27,210 bases of DNA from Glomus cerebriforme. Its lineage: Eukaryota; Glomeromycota; Glomeromycetes; Glomerales; Glomeraceae. Below are positions 8,721 to 18,107 of the stretch, one piece after another (positions within the stretch are counted from its first letter, which is position 1; every line of letters starts with the position of its first letter). Made by a program: the position numbers and the translations under genes. Location: contig QKYT01000403.1 in the NCBI GenBank assembly GCA_003550305.1, positions 80,100 to 107,309 on the forward strand, in the 5' to 3' direction. Below the pieces are notes generated by a model. The model worked only from the letters and a program-made list of their open reading frames with translations. It was not told the DNA's origin and did not search any database.

Positions 8721-10126
8721 TAGTTAAACTAATAAAGCAGTTGTGAGATTGGCATAGTTAATAGTAAGTTGTTCTAACTTTTTAGTTAATTCATCGACCT
8801 CAGTCTCAGAAATTTTAACTTTAGAGCTAGAGGCAGTAGCGGAGGCTTGTGACTTAGGGGTAGCTCCTGAGGCAAAGTTAAATCCAATTTCCACTGTCCT
8901 TGCATATCCAATACTGGCATCCAGGTTAGCAGGATCTCGAGCATATACAAGAGGGGTATAGGCTGGGTTTAATCCCATTAGAAACATATGTTTCTTTTGA
9001 GCTGCATTAGTGAGTCCTACTTTATCAGCAAATTTCTTAAATTTATTGGCATATGAATCTACTGATTCATCATTTTTCTGATGTAGGGAAGTTAATTCTT
9101 GATACCACTGGTTTTCTTAGTTTTACTTACAAATTGGCGATTGAAAAGATCAGTAAAGTTATTTCCTCCATTAGCTGCAGCATTAAAATGATCTCCCATT
9201 ATGCCAGTAGTATCCTCAAACCAATCAGCAGCTGCTCCTTTAAGAAATCCTTCAGCTACAGCTTTCTTTTTAGCTTGTGTAGTCCATTTATTAATGATAG
9301 CGGCTCTGTTAAATACTTTAAGCCATTCTACTGGTCTTCTTCTTCTGCACCACTAAAGGTATCAACTTTAGCTGTAGTTCTTTTAACATTTTGATTTATA
9401 TTAGCAATGGCTTCTAGTCGAGCTCTATCAGTTCCAAAGATTTGGTCATAAAGTGCATTTAATTCGTCTGCTATAGCTATATTTATGTTTGGTAAAGTAT
9501 TTAGTGGTGTAGGTGTAGGGGTACATGAAAGATTCGGTAGAGTTTGTACAAGAATAGGTGGTGTAGGTGTTCTAGCAAGATTTAGTGGTGTTGGTGTTGC
9601 GTTAGTTACTTCTGTTGAACTTGTTGATTCTTCTGAAGATACTGGTGATGGTACGCTTATTTGTCTTAAAAGATATCGATCGCGTTATACAGATACAAGA
9701 ATTTGGTCTAATAATTCTTGGTATGCCTCGTCAAAAATATATATATTAACAAGGGTGTTCAAAACAATTGGTTCTAAAAGCTATTCCTAATGTATAATTA
9801 AATAAAACTTCAGATAAAAAAGGTCTTCTTAAATATTGAATACTGGTAAGTAAGCGTATGAGTACTGAAGGTAACTGATTACTTTGTTGTCCAGATAATG
9901 TAGTTGAAACTAAATAATTGAATAAATTAAAAGCTGTAATAGTATAGGCTGTGTAGGTCTCTGTGTTAAAAGTATGATTAATTTAAATCCAAAAATTTCC
10001 AAAAGCAGTATTAATAGATTGTAATGGTGGTATTGGGTAACAAGAATGGTCTTCGTTTAGTGAAAAATTTGAATAATATCTTAACGTATGTATCACTGTA
10101 TTTATCTCAATCTCTTCAAAGTTCAT
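8721..10126 (-). pseudogene. gag: Gag capsid region, element 2
   Basis: The start ATG at 10124-10126 gives MNFEEIEINTVI, matching element 1. The Pro/Thr-rich linker lies at about 9480-9620 and the capsid blocks follow; VDSYANKFKKFADKVG and KKHMFLMGLNPAYTPLVYA are readable near 8940-9060. A stop at 8724 replaces a CAA codon of element 1. Frameshifts occur near 9340, 9110 and 9750-9760. Where element 1 has stops at 5845, 5080, 4972 and 4822, this copy has sense codons. Confidence 0.85.
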
Positions 10127-10205
10127 ACACTTCTTAATGCATTTCTAATCTCTTAGTTTCTTAATTCTTTCCTTCGCTATATTATCAATTAAAGAGGTAA
10201 CCTGG

Positions 10206-10217
10206 CAGGAATCACCA
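10206..10217 (-). other. Candidate primer binding site, element 2
   Basis: The minus strand reads TGGTGATTCCTG starting two bases after the LTR end, the same position and spacing as in element 1, with one base different. Confidence 0.5.
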
Positions 10218-10219
10218 CT

Positions 10220-10686
10220 TGTTACGTCTAATCATATTCTTGATTCCTTTATCTTTAACTTTATTTTTGAAGTTTGAATGGAAAAATTAATTAAGTTTAT
10301 TATGATAGAGGTAACAATGTTTTATGTTTTATTGAGTACAGTTCGCTCTTTAATTGGTAAATGGTATAGGATTTTTAGAGGTAAAAGATATTTTATTATT
10401 CAATTGTAGTTATAAGAACTAAGGAGGACTTAATAAAATTCTCAGGATATTTATACAAAAATAAAATATAATAAAAAGATATTAACTATCTTAAATATAA
10501 CTAATATAATAAATATAATAAATATAATAAAAAAATTAAATATATTAAATATCTTAACTATTCTAACTATTACTAAGATCATTAATATCACTATTATCAT
10601 TAAGATCACTGTGATCATGGAAATCATGATCATAAAGTGGCACAGTATGGCACAGTAAATCGGCGCAGTAATGTTTCATACTAATG
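10220..10686 (-). repeat. 5' LTR of element 2 (467 bp)
   Basis: It is homologous along its length to 6198-6656. The minus-strand end is CGTAACA; the start reads CATTAG where element 1 has TGTTAA, a two-transition change of the expected TG terminus. The TACTGTGCC-like iterations (10639-10670) and the hairpin (10612-10632) are kept. Open frames seen here on the minus strand are low-complexity Ile/Met runs from simple repeats, not genes. Confidence 0.75.
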
Positions 10687-10847
10687 CTTAAACGAAATGT
10701 GTGCCAGGTTTGTGGTGCAGCTAGCCAATATGGTACAACAAAAAATCATAAAAAGAAAATTTTTTATATTAACATATAGCTTTTAAAATTTACTAAATAT
10801 ACCTAGTTTCGGCTGCTCTGCAAGTTTACTTAGAGTGCCAAAAGCAA
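10687..10847 (+). pseudogene. Fragment related to the tail of the Crinkler-type gene
   Basis: The plus strand here matches the minus strand of 20160-20310. It shares ATGTGTGCCAGGTTT, then AGCTTTTAAAATTT and GCTGCTCTGCAAGTTTACTT, in the same order and spacing with scattered differences. In the right-hand copy this stretch covers the final codons and 3' flank of the NTPase pseudogene. The left copy therefore looks like the 3' end of a related gene pointing the other way, cut off on its left by the LTR of element 2. No useful open frame remains. Confidence 0.6.
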
Positions 10848-10864
10848 TTTTAAATATCATTATT
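10848..10864. repeat. 17-bp target duplication, copy 1
   Basis: TTTTAAATATCATTATT, exactly repeated at 11885-11901 and 20043-20059. It marks the 3' (left) edge of the short LINE copy. Confidence 0.75.
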
Positions 10865-11884
10865 TTTTTTTTTATTTTTTTTTTTTTAAACAAGATTACA
10901 CTTCAAACTTTATTATTTATCAAGAAAATTATACAAAGTTATAAAACAATAATAAAATCTATATGATAAAAGAAAGAGAGAAATATCACCACATTAAGAG
11001 CTGGAAACTAATAACTAAAAAGATAAAGTTTCTAATATAATGAACTTTGCAATAAATACAGAAGGCACTACTTAAAGAAGCAGTACCAAACGCAAATTTG
11101 ACATGTTATCACATAGTTAATCTGTATCCAAAAACCCAAAAAATGTCCTCCAAAATATATAGAAAAAAATAAAGAATTAAAATTAGAAAATAAAGAAATA
11201 TCACTAGAAACATTTAAAGAACGAATTGAATTAATATGTGATTGCTTTTTGCATTTAGAATAATTAGAAATATTATGAGACTTTTCAAGTTGTAATAAAA
11301 CAGCACAGCGAGAGTTCCAAATATCCTTCATAAATGACTTGTAAATAAAATGATATAATGAAAAAATAAATTCCTTGACTAATTGCAAAGATGGAATGAA
11401 TCTTCTAAACAAATTGTGTAGAAATTTCAGAATAATTCCTTTGACAGCATCAACGAAGGAAAAATTTAAAGTGTCAGAAGAAGACTAAAAAGAATTGTGT
11501 GATAGATCCATGAAAGTAATGTCCACACTAAAGGTATTTTTGAGTGTATCGATAATCCAATATTTAGTGTGAACAATAAGATTATATATTTCCTAGAGTT
11601 ATATGAATATTTCCAAATATGATCAAATGTTTCATCATATAAATAACAAAGCAGACATTTCCAACTAGAGTAAATAGAAGGTTGTTGTTTCTTGTGATGT
11701 TCCAAGGTTAGAAGTTCTTCAAATAGTAATTTGAGTTTGTGTGCTTTTCGGAATGAAGAAGTAAATGTTGTAGTTTGATCAGAATAATTGAGATTAAAAT
11801 ATTCAAACGTAAGGATCCAATCAATATGTAGTAAATTGAGACTATACTTGGAAATTCTTTTCAAATTTAAAAATTTCAAGATGC
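10865..11884 (-). mobile_element. LINE copy A, 5'-truncated 3' end
   Basis: About 1 kb that aligns base by base with 11902-12910 of LINE copy B. The T-rich run at 10865-10890 is the complement of the poly(A) tail at its 3' end. Similarity to copy B ends at about 11882, directly at the next copy of the 17-bp repeat, the typical structure of a 5'-truncated LINE insertion. The remaining coding sequence is the C-terminal end of ORF2, so the copy cannot move by itself. Confidence 0.88.
11068..11882 (-). pseudogene. LINE ORF2 C-terminus (copy A)
   Basis: Carries the same protein end as copy B: KFLNLKRISKYSLNLL, DWILTFEYFNLNYSDQTTTF, then the zinc-finger-like block CLLCYLYDETFDHIWKYS. The last expected Cys is Tyr here, so the finger is degraded. 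After a frameshift near 11570 the frame reads to IYKSFMKDIWNSRCAVLLQLEKSH and stops at 11068. It is too short and broken to have any function. Confidence 0.8.
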
Positions 11885-11901
11885 TTTTAAATATCATTAT
11901 T
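11885..11901. repeat. 17-bp target duplication, copy 2 (shared junction)
   Basis: The same TTTTAAATATCATTATT sits between LINE copies A and B. It serves as the right duplication of A and the left duplication of B. Confidence 0.75.
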
Positions 11902-12092
11902 TTTTTTTTTTAAAACAAGATTACACTTCAAACTTTATTATTTATCGAGAAAATTATACAAAGTTATAAAACAATAATAAAATCTACATGATAAAAGAAA
12001 GAGAGAAATATCACCACATTAAGAGCTGGAAACTAATAACTAAAAAGATAAAGTTTCTAATATAATGAACCGTACAATGAATACAGAAGGCA

Positions 12093-12990
12093 CTATTTAA
12101 AAAAGCAATGCTGAACACAAATTCGGTGTGTTATCACATAGTTAATCTGTATCCAAAAACCCAAAAAATGTCCTCCAAAATATATAGAAAAAAATAAAGA
12201 ATTAAAATTAGAAAATAAAGGAATATCACTAGAAACATTTGAAGAATGAATTGAATTAATATGTGATTGCTTTTTGCATTTAGAACGATTAGAAATATTA
12301 TGAGACTTTTCAAGTTGTAATAAAACAGCACAGCGAGGGTTCCAAATATCCTTTATAAATGACTTGTAAATAAAATGATACAATGAAAAAATAAATTCCT
12401 TGACTAATTGCGAAGACAGAATGAATCTTCTAAACAAATTGTATAGAAATTTTAGAATAATTCCTTTGACGGCATCAACAAAGGAGAGATTTAAAGTGTC
12501 AGAAGAAGACCAAAAAGAATTGTGTGATAAATCCATGAAAGCAACATCCACATTAAAGATATTTTTGAGTGTATCAATAATCCAATGTTTAGTGTGAACA
12601 ATAAGATTATATATTTTCCTGGAGTTATATGAACATTTCCAAATATGATCAAATGTTTCGTCGTATAAATGACAAAGCGGATATTTCCAACCAGAGTAAA
12701 TAGAAGGTTGTTATTTCTTGTGATGTTCCAAGGTTGGAAGTTCTTCAAATAGTAATTTGAATTTGTGTGCTTTTCGGAAGGAAGAAGTAAATGTTGTAGT
12801 TTGATCAGAATAATTGAGGTTAAAATATTCAAATGTAAGGATCCAATCAATATGTTATAAATTGAGGTGATACTTGGAAATTCTTTTCAAATTTAAAAAT
12901 TCCAAGACACCATCAAAGTGACTAGTTGAAGTAATAAGTTTTTGAAGATGAATGTCAATAGTAATGTTGTTCCACTTTGGTAGAGCGATG
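12093..12990 (-). pseudogene. LINE ORF2 C-terminal zinc finger region (copy B)
   Basis: After RNase H the frame gives GVLEFLNLKRISKY, then CHLYDETFDHIWKC near 12640-12680, where family members have a CX2C...H...C finger (here the first Cys is partly degraded). It then continues to SHNSFWSSSDTLNLSF, FIYKSFIKDIWNPRC and a stop at 12093. The finger-like block is a common end of RNase H-bearing LINE ORF2 proteins in this group, probably for nucleic acid binding. Frameshifts near 12550 and a TAA in place of Gln near 12712 break it. The last 190 bp to the poly(A) complement are 3' UTR. Confidence 0.75.
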
Positions 12991-13741
12991 ATAAAGTCAT
13001 TCAGAGGCAGAATAAAGTTAATAACATCAGAGGATGAGTGAGATGCTTTAACTAAAGCATCAATTTGGTTGTTAAACAGATCATTGGCATGCACAGGGAC
13101 CTTTTTAAAGGTAACGGAAAGATGATTCAGTCTAATAGTCTTGAATAGAATCTGCCAAAGCACAATATTATTAGTCTGTTTGAGCATATTGTGACCAGAT
13201 AATGGATATTGTGTAGAAACAAAGTTATAATGATTGATAATAAATTGACAATCAGTAAAAATTTTAATTAAGAATATGTAAGACAAGTAAGAATGGCTGT
13301 AATAACAGCAGCTAATTCAGCTCATAAAGCGGATGGCCAATTTGCAATTTTTGAAGTGAATGAAGTCCGAGAAGAAACAGACGAAACTTGCATGAAGCCA
13401 AAAGATATTGAAACTTGTGTAGAACTGAAGTCTAATATGGATCTATCAGTATAAAATTTGAAAGAATGATAATCTTTAAAAAGCTCTTGAATCATTAGTA
13501 AAGCACGATATGATGTACTAGTATCCACAAAACGAGAGATAAGATTATCTGAAGTAGAAATAGATAAATGTACAGCGACTTGAGAAGAAACATTAGTAAC
13601 TAATGTAAAGGAAGAAAAATGATTAAATGCAATAGAATGAAGTTCAGAAAAACATATTGCAATAGAACGCAAATAATCATGATTAACTTCATAAGTTGAA
13701 CAAATATTGGTAGGAAGTTTTAATAATGAATTGAAGGGCAT
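12991..13741 (-). pseudogene. LINE RNase H domain (copy B)
   Basis: A type I RNase H. Motifs are KFYTDRSILDF (family Y-T-D-G-S, Gly changed to Arg), WPSAL followed by a stop and AELAAVITAI (the Glu motif; the stop is TGA where the family has Arg), IFTDCQFIINHYN (third acidic residue), and VPVHANDLFNNQIDALVKASH (His and last Asp). All metal ligands except for the flanking Gly can be seen, but the frame is cut twice. It degrades RNA in RNA-DNA hybrids during LINE replication. Confidence 0.85.
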
Positions 13742-14022
13742 AAAATTTGAACAACCATTGAACTGTATGATAGGAGGGTGATTAAAATTACAGCCTGAAC
13801 ATTTAAATATGACTGGCTTTAACTTGGGTGAGAAAGTATCGTAGAGCCAATGATCTATTAAAGCAATTTGTGAATCAACATATTTGTGAGAAATTTGACT
13901 AATAGTATGGGAGTTTATATTACAGTTTCAAAAAAGAACAAATTTCTTGGATTTAGGAGAAGAGTAATTAGGGTTAGGTAACAGAATAGAAGGTGTCAAA
14001 GAATAGCAAATACTAGAAGGGA
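13742..14022 (-). pseudogene. LINE ORF2 CXXC segment before RNase H
   Basis: The frame reads LPNPNYSSPKSKKFVLF, a stop (TGA for Trp), then SHKYVDSQIALIDHWLYD, KPVIFKCSGCNFNHPPII and FNGCSNF, joining MPFNSLLK of the next block in frame. The CXXC and later Cys suggest a small metal-binding knuckle. Removing the nested TIR element joins this segment to the sequence at 14573 in frame. Confidence 0.7.
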
Positions 14023-14030
14023 GGTGAACT
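14023..14030. repeat. 8-bp target duplication, left
   Basis: GGTGAACT, repeated at 14565-14572, immediately outside the terminal inverted repeats. Confidence 0.85.
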
Positions 14031-14063
14031 AGGACCCCGAAATATATATGTAGGGGTAGGGTG
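14031..14063 (+). repeat. Terminal inverted repeat, left
   Basis: Starts AGGACCCCGAAATATATATG and continues TAGGGGTAGGGTG; pairs with 14532-14564, one mismatch. Confidence 0.85.
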
Positions 14064-14531
14064 CACTATTGCGTCGCCATCATAGAGAAATTTTATGAGG
14101 GTAGGTTAGGATTTGCGTACAAAATGAGGAATTTTTAATCAAAGTTAGGTTATCAGAATGCGTATTTTTAACAGATTTTCTTTTAAGTAGAAGGGTTAAT
14201 TTGCGTATTTTTAGTATAATTTGCAGTTCATATATTATATATGTAGTTTCAAATATGAACATTTCGATAAGTTTTCCATTAATACTTAGAAATTATATAT
14301 TTGTTATAGATGATGAAACAATATAATAAAATTACAATAAAAATTTTTTTATTAATATTTTTTTTAAACAAATATTATTTGCGAAAAAATAAACAATAAG
14401 TAAATCATATGATTAAAGGTCAGGAGACCAGTTTGCTTATTTTTTCCAATTATTCAGTGTAAAGTGTTAATTTTGCGTACTGATCTTATAAAATACCCTT
14501 GCGTACAGCTATTAGTAAAATCTTAAAAAGT

Positions 14532-14564
14532 CACCTTACCCCTACATATATATTTCGGGGTCCT
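14532..14564 (-). repeat. Terminal inverted repeat, right
   Basis: Plus strand reads CACCTTACCCC and ends TATTTCGGGGTCCT, the reverse complement of the left repeat with one mismatch. Confidence 0.85.
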
Positions 14565-14572
14565 GGTGAACT
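14565..14572. repeat. 8-bp target duplication, right
   Basis: GGTGAACT, identical to 14023-14030. Confidence 0.85.
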
Positions 14573-16560
14573 AAAGGTAATAAATTATGATCAGTAGTAT
14601 TATCTATAATAGTGAGTTCTAAGAATTGAAACCAATTTGGAGTACGATGAGAAACAATTGAGGAAAATTTCTTTTCAATATGTTGCCAAGGAAGTAACAT
14701 TGAATTATTATCAGTCAAAAGTTATGTCAAGAACATTAAATTACGACATCGCAATTGATGTCTAATATTAGGAAATTGATCAAATTCTATAAAATCAGAA
14801 AGGTGTTAAGAATCATCACCAATAGGGTTTATAAATAAAGGGGAGAAATCAAAATTAATATTGAATTGAGAATATAAACATAAATTCGATGCTAAAAAAT
14901 GACAAAAATATTTTTTAAGAGTATGTATATAGGGCCAAAGTATAAGGGGAGAATGTAAGAGCTATTCTTTGTGTTGTAATTTAAATAAACGAAGTTTTGT
15001 AATACAACCCAGAAGATTTGGGTCATTAATTTGAATAGAAAAATTGGTTATTTTGGACTGAGACTGAACATCCCATAAATTTCTGAACGGGTAAATAAAG
15101 AAATTATTAAGAGAAGCATTAGGAAATAATGAAGAAAGTCTCAATTTATGTTTAAATAAAATTCTAAAAGAGGAAGTAATTAAGAAGCAATTTTGATGGG
15201 ATAAAAATGTTAATTGTGTATGATACTCGATTCTAGGAACAATTATGTTATTGAAAATATATAAAATTTGTTTGTCAGTAATGAGCTTTCGGCTTAATAT
15301 ATGGGAAAAAGAATTAACTTCATCTATAGCTTGTTTTAATATGAAAGTACGGTTGCAGTTCAAGTTGAACCAAATGCCAAGTATATGAATAGAAGAAGAG
15401 TTGCACTGTGGATAATATTGATAATGTCATTACCAAAGGATAAGTTGACTGGTAAGGATCAAAGGGAGAAGGTTAAGCATTCCATAAAAGTTCAGATTTA
15501 TCTTTATTAACTTTAATATTATTTAAAGTATAAAAACTATTATGATGTGTAGTATTCTTTTCAGATTATGTTGTGAAGAGATAAGCCATTGAGTATCGTC
15601 CATATATGTGAAGGACAAAATGTGTTGAGAAAGTGTAGTAGAAAATGGCAAATTCAGATCGGTCTTATAGGAATGTGAGAAGTTGTATCTTAAGTTAAGT
15701 GATTCTACATAGCTCAACAAAGGGTTGTAGTATATACACCAAAGTAAAGGTGATATAACTTCACCCTAATTGATACTGATCAGAACGTCATAGGGATCAG
15801 TAGTACCAAAAGCGGTAAAGACTTGGTTTTGATGGTTATAAAATAGACCTAAAATAGAATCAATAAAGGATGTAGGTAATTTGAGACGTAAACAAGCTTT
15901 CTGAAGCATGTATAGATTGACTCTATCATAGGCTTTTGATAGGTCTTGAGATAAAAGCCAGAGTTCTTGATTCAATTCTTTGATGTCTTGGATAACCTTA
16001 TTAATAATACGAAGAGGTTTAAAGATGGAGTTCTCAGGTAAGCCGGCAAATTGATTTCCTGTAAGAACATGATTAGAGAAGAAAATTAAAGCTAGACGGT
16101 TGTTAATAAGTCTAACTAAAGCTTTGCATATAGTTTCCAATAAAATAATAGGGCGGGTGTTGTTAAGATTACATTCCCATTTCTTAGATTTCAGGATTGG
16201 GTAAACGTAAGCCAAACGTTAAGCATCAGGAGTGAGGGAAAGTTTGAGGCAAATACAAATAAATTTTCATAAAAGTTCAGCTAAGCGAGGTCCTAAATAT
16301 TACAACATTTTGTTAGAAATGTTGGAAGGTCTAGCAGCTTTTTCTTTTGGTAGAGTATGAATAATAGCAAACCATTCTTCTTTAGAAAGGGGTGACATCA
16401 GATCCTTATAGATATCCTGATCAATTGATTCGAGAGGTTCATAAACATCAATTCATTCATCAGGGATGACTTTTAGTTCATGCTATCCACCAGGGCATTT
16501 TTGAGAAGTGGTCGTTTGTAATATCTTTAATTCTTTGTGGGTCAGTGATAAGAACATCCT
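14573..16560 (-). pseudogene. LINE reverse transcriptase (copy B)
   Basis: Copies LINE RNA at the nicked target. Motifs in order: EKAARPSNISNKML near 16290-16340, YVYPILKSKKWECNLNNTRP and LLETICKALVRLINNRLA, then NQFAGLPENSIFKPLRIIN, motif A LLSQDLSKAYDRVN near 15925, VLISIN then a stop then GEVISPLLWCIYYNPLL (motif B), and motif C SFTYMDDTQWLIS near 15590, with both Asp present. The thumb block (14962-15363) follows. In-frame stops sit at clear Trp or Gln positions (for example before RLAYVYP, before IDVYEP and before GEVISP). Frameshifts occur near 15500 and 14960. Catalytic residues survive but the frame does not. Confidence 0.9.
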
Positions 16561-17239
16561 GATCATTTTCTGAAATCAAAACTCGATCAATAATTATAGA
16601 ACGCTTTTTTCACTTTAAGAGGAAGTTCAACATATGTCCTTTGTTATTATTGAAATCAATACAACGTTGGCAGACAAATTGTTTAATGACGGAGTCATTG
16701 TGTGATTGAAGTTTAACATCAAGAAGGGCACAAAGATTTTTCCTTAAAGTTAGTAGATCATCATGAAGGAAAACAAGGGTTGAAACAGTAATAGAATCAG
16801 GATAAGAGGAAAAATTATGTTTGTTAAAAAGCTGTTTAAGAATAAAACAGGCTCGAAGCCAACCCTGATTCATATAATTGTGATGGTATTTGTAATTACG
16901 AGAGGACCGATTGAGAACGGTATTTAAAAAATTAATATCGCGTTTAAGCGCTAAAATATCCTCTGGTAAAATATCGTGTTTGGGTAAAACTGAAGATTTA
17001 TGATTATCAATGTTGTTTATGGCTGCCTTAATAATAAGGGCTTGAAAAGCATCCCATGTACGATTAATATCTACTTGAGATTGGATGCAAAAATCCAAAA
17101 GATAGAATGAACTAATGTAAGAATCAGTTTGATTTTGGAAAAGATCCCATTTCTGAGAATCTATTTTGTCATAATCAAAAATACATTTCTTTATATTATG
17201 TTGCTTTAAAGAGGCGAAAAAAGATCGAGCAAAAATGCC
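16561..17239 (-). pseudogene. LINE ORF2 connector between endonuclease and RT
   Basis: An open stretch with DILPEDILALKRDINFLN, SSRNYKYHHNYMNQ, LHDDLLTLRKNLCALLDVKL and FVCQRCIDFNNNKGHMLN. It is a mostly helical linker typical of the region upstream of the RT fingers in these LINEs. No catalytic motif is expected or seen. It is open without interruption, in contrast to the neighbouring domains. Confidence 0.7.
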
Positions 17240-18070
17240 TGAAGTGATAAGTGAAATATAAACTGCTTGGTGATCAGTACTGAAATAAGTAACAGGAAAA
17301 TTGTCACTTGAAAGCGTTGTCCATGACGAGATTGCTTGAGACCCAAATAGCGTCAATACGAAATGCTGAGGAAGTATGTTGTCATGGGTGAAAAGTGTGG
17401 TAAGGGTTAGATGAAACAATGTCATGATAAAGGACGATAGAATCATGAAACTGAAGTTGTTCTAGTTCTTTAAAAATTTGATATTTCCAATGCATGGTTC
17501 GATTTGAGCATTGTTCATCTAAATATTTTTTAAAATTCAAATTAAAGTTATCCATTATGATAACTCTATAGTTAGAAAGATTAGCTTGTGCTAGAAGATT
17601 GATAACATAAGATTGAATATCTTATATTTCATTGCGGTTGTTTGAAGTATTAGCATGGAAATAAATTTGTATAATTCTCAATTTGACACGTCCTTTCATA
17701 AACATGTCAACGTGTAAAACATGATCTTTATAACCTGCGTGTTTGTGTATATATTTGGCATATTGGTTAGAAATTAAAAGACTAACTCCTGAACTATAGA
17801 TATTATCCGTGTGTTGATGGAAGAAAGCTTTGTATGTTTTGTTGTTTTTATAAATTGAATTTGAAGAGTATATAGAGAGTTTTGTTTTTGAAAGGCCTAA
17901 AATATCAAGTTTTTGAGACATAATATTTGGAGAACCTAGTGTTATTTACTAAAAGAATTTAAGCCTTGAACGTTAGTAGTCATGATTTTAAAGGAATGAT
18001 GGTGTAAGTTACTGGAAGGAGGATTATTATTTTGATTATTATTATATTTATTATTATTTTTGTTATTCAT
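17240..18070 (-). pseudogene. LINE APE-type endonuclease (start of ORF2, copy B)
   Basis: Nicks target DNA. The ORF2 start is taken at ATG 18068-18070, giving an Asn-rich leader, then IMTTNVQGLNSF. Domain motifs: LDILGLSKTKL near 17890 (family S-E-T-K, so the catalytic Glu is Lys), SGVSLLISNQYAKYI, VKLRIIQIYFHANT, RVIIMDNFNLN near 17550 (family GDFN, so Gly-Asp is Asp-Asn), RIDAIW near 17350 in another frame, and STDHQAVYISL near 17265 with the conserved Asp-His. Two catalytic positions are lost, each by G-to-A change, and stops occur near 17953 and 17622. The enzyme is inactive. Confidence 0.85.
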
Positions 18071-18107
18071 TATTAAAGGATATTATAAGATATTTTGTAG
18101 AATGGAA

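Larger units (their letters stand above)
7379..10686 (-). mobile_element. Ty3/gypsy LTR retrotransposon, element 2 (3'-truncated copy)
   Basis: This is a diverged sister of element 1, keeping 5' LTR, primer site, gag, zinc knuckle, protease and the acidic segment after protease. Alignment by eye holds from 10686 down to about 7378 (element 1 counterpart about 3355), where it stops abruptly. Everything after that, including reverse transcriptase, RNase H and integrase, is missing. It contains no N bases, unlike element 1. Its stop positions differ from those of element 1, so the two copies decayed independently. Confidence 0.9.
14031..14564. mobile_element. Non-autonomous TIR element (hAT-like MITE), 534 bp
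   Basis: Terminal inverted repeats of about 33 bp begin AGGACCCCGAAATATATATG at 14031 and end with the complement at 14564; the first 29 positions match exactly. It is bounded by an 8-bp duplication, GGTGAACT, the length produced by hAT-superfamily transposases. No transposase frame exists, so it must move in trans. Inside, the string TTGCGTA recurs in the same orientation (near 14113, 14201, 14473, 14499, with a shortened form near 14158), possibly subterminal binding sites. Its removal restores one copy of the duplication and the ORF2 frame. It inserted after the LINE. Confidence 0.85.

Noticed and set aside
10451..10633. Minus-strand frame made of Ile, Met and Val, looks like a membrane peptide
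   Set aside because: It is a translation of simple AT repeats within the LTR of element 2.
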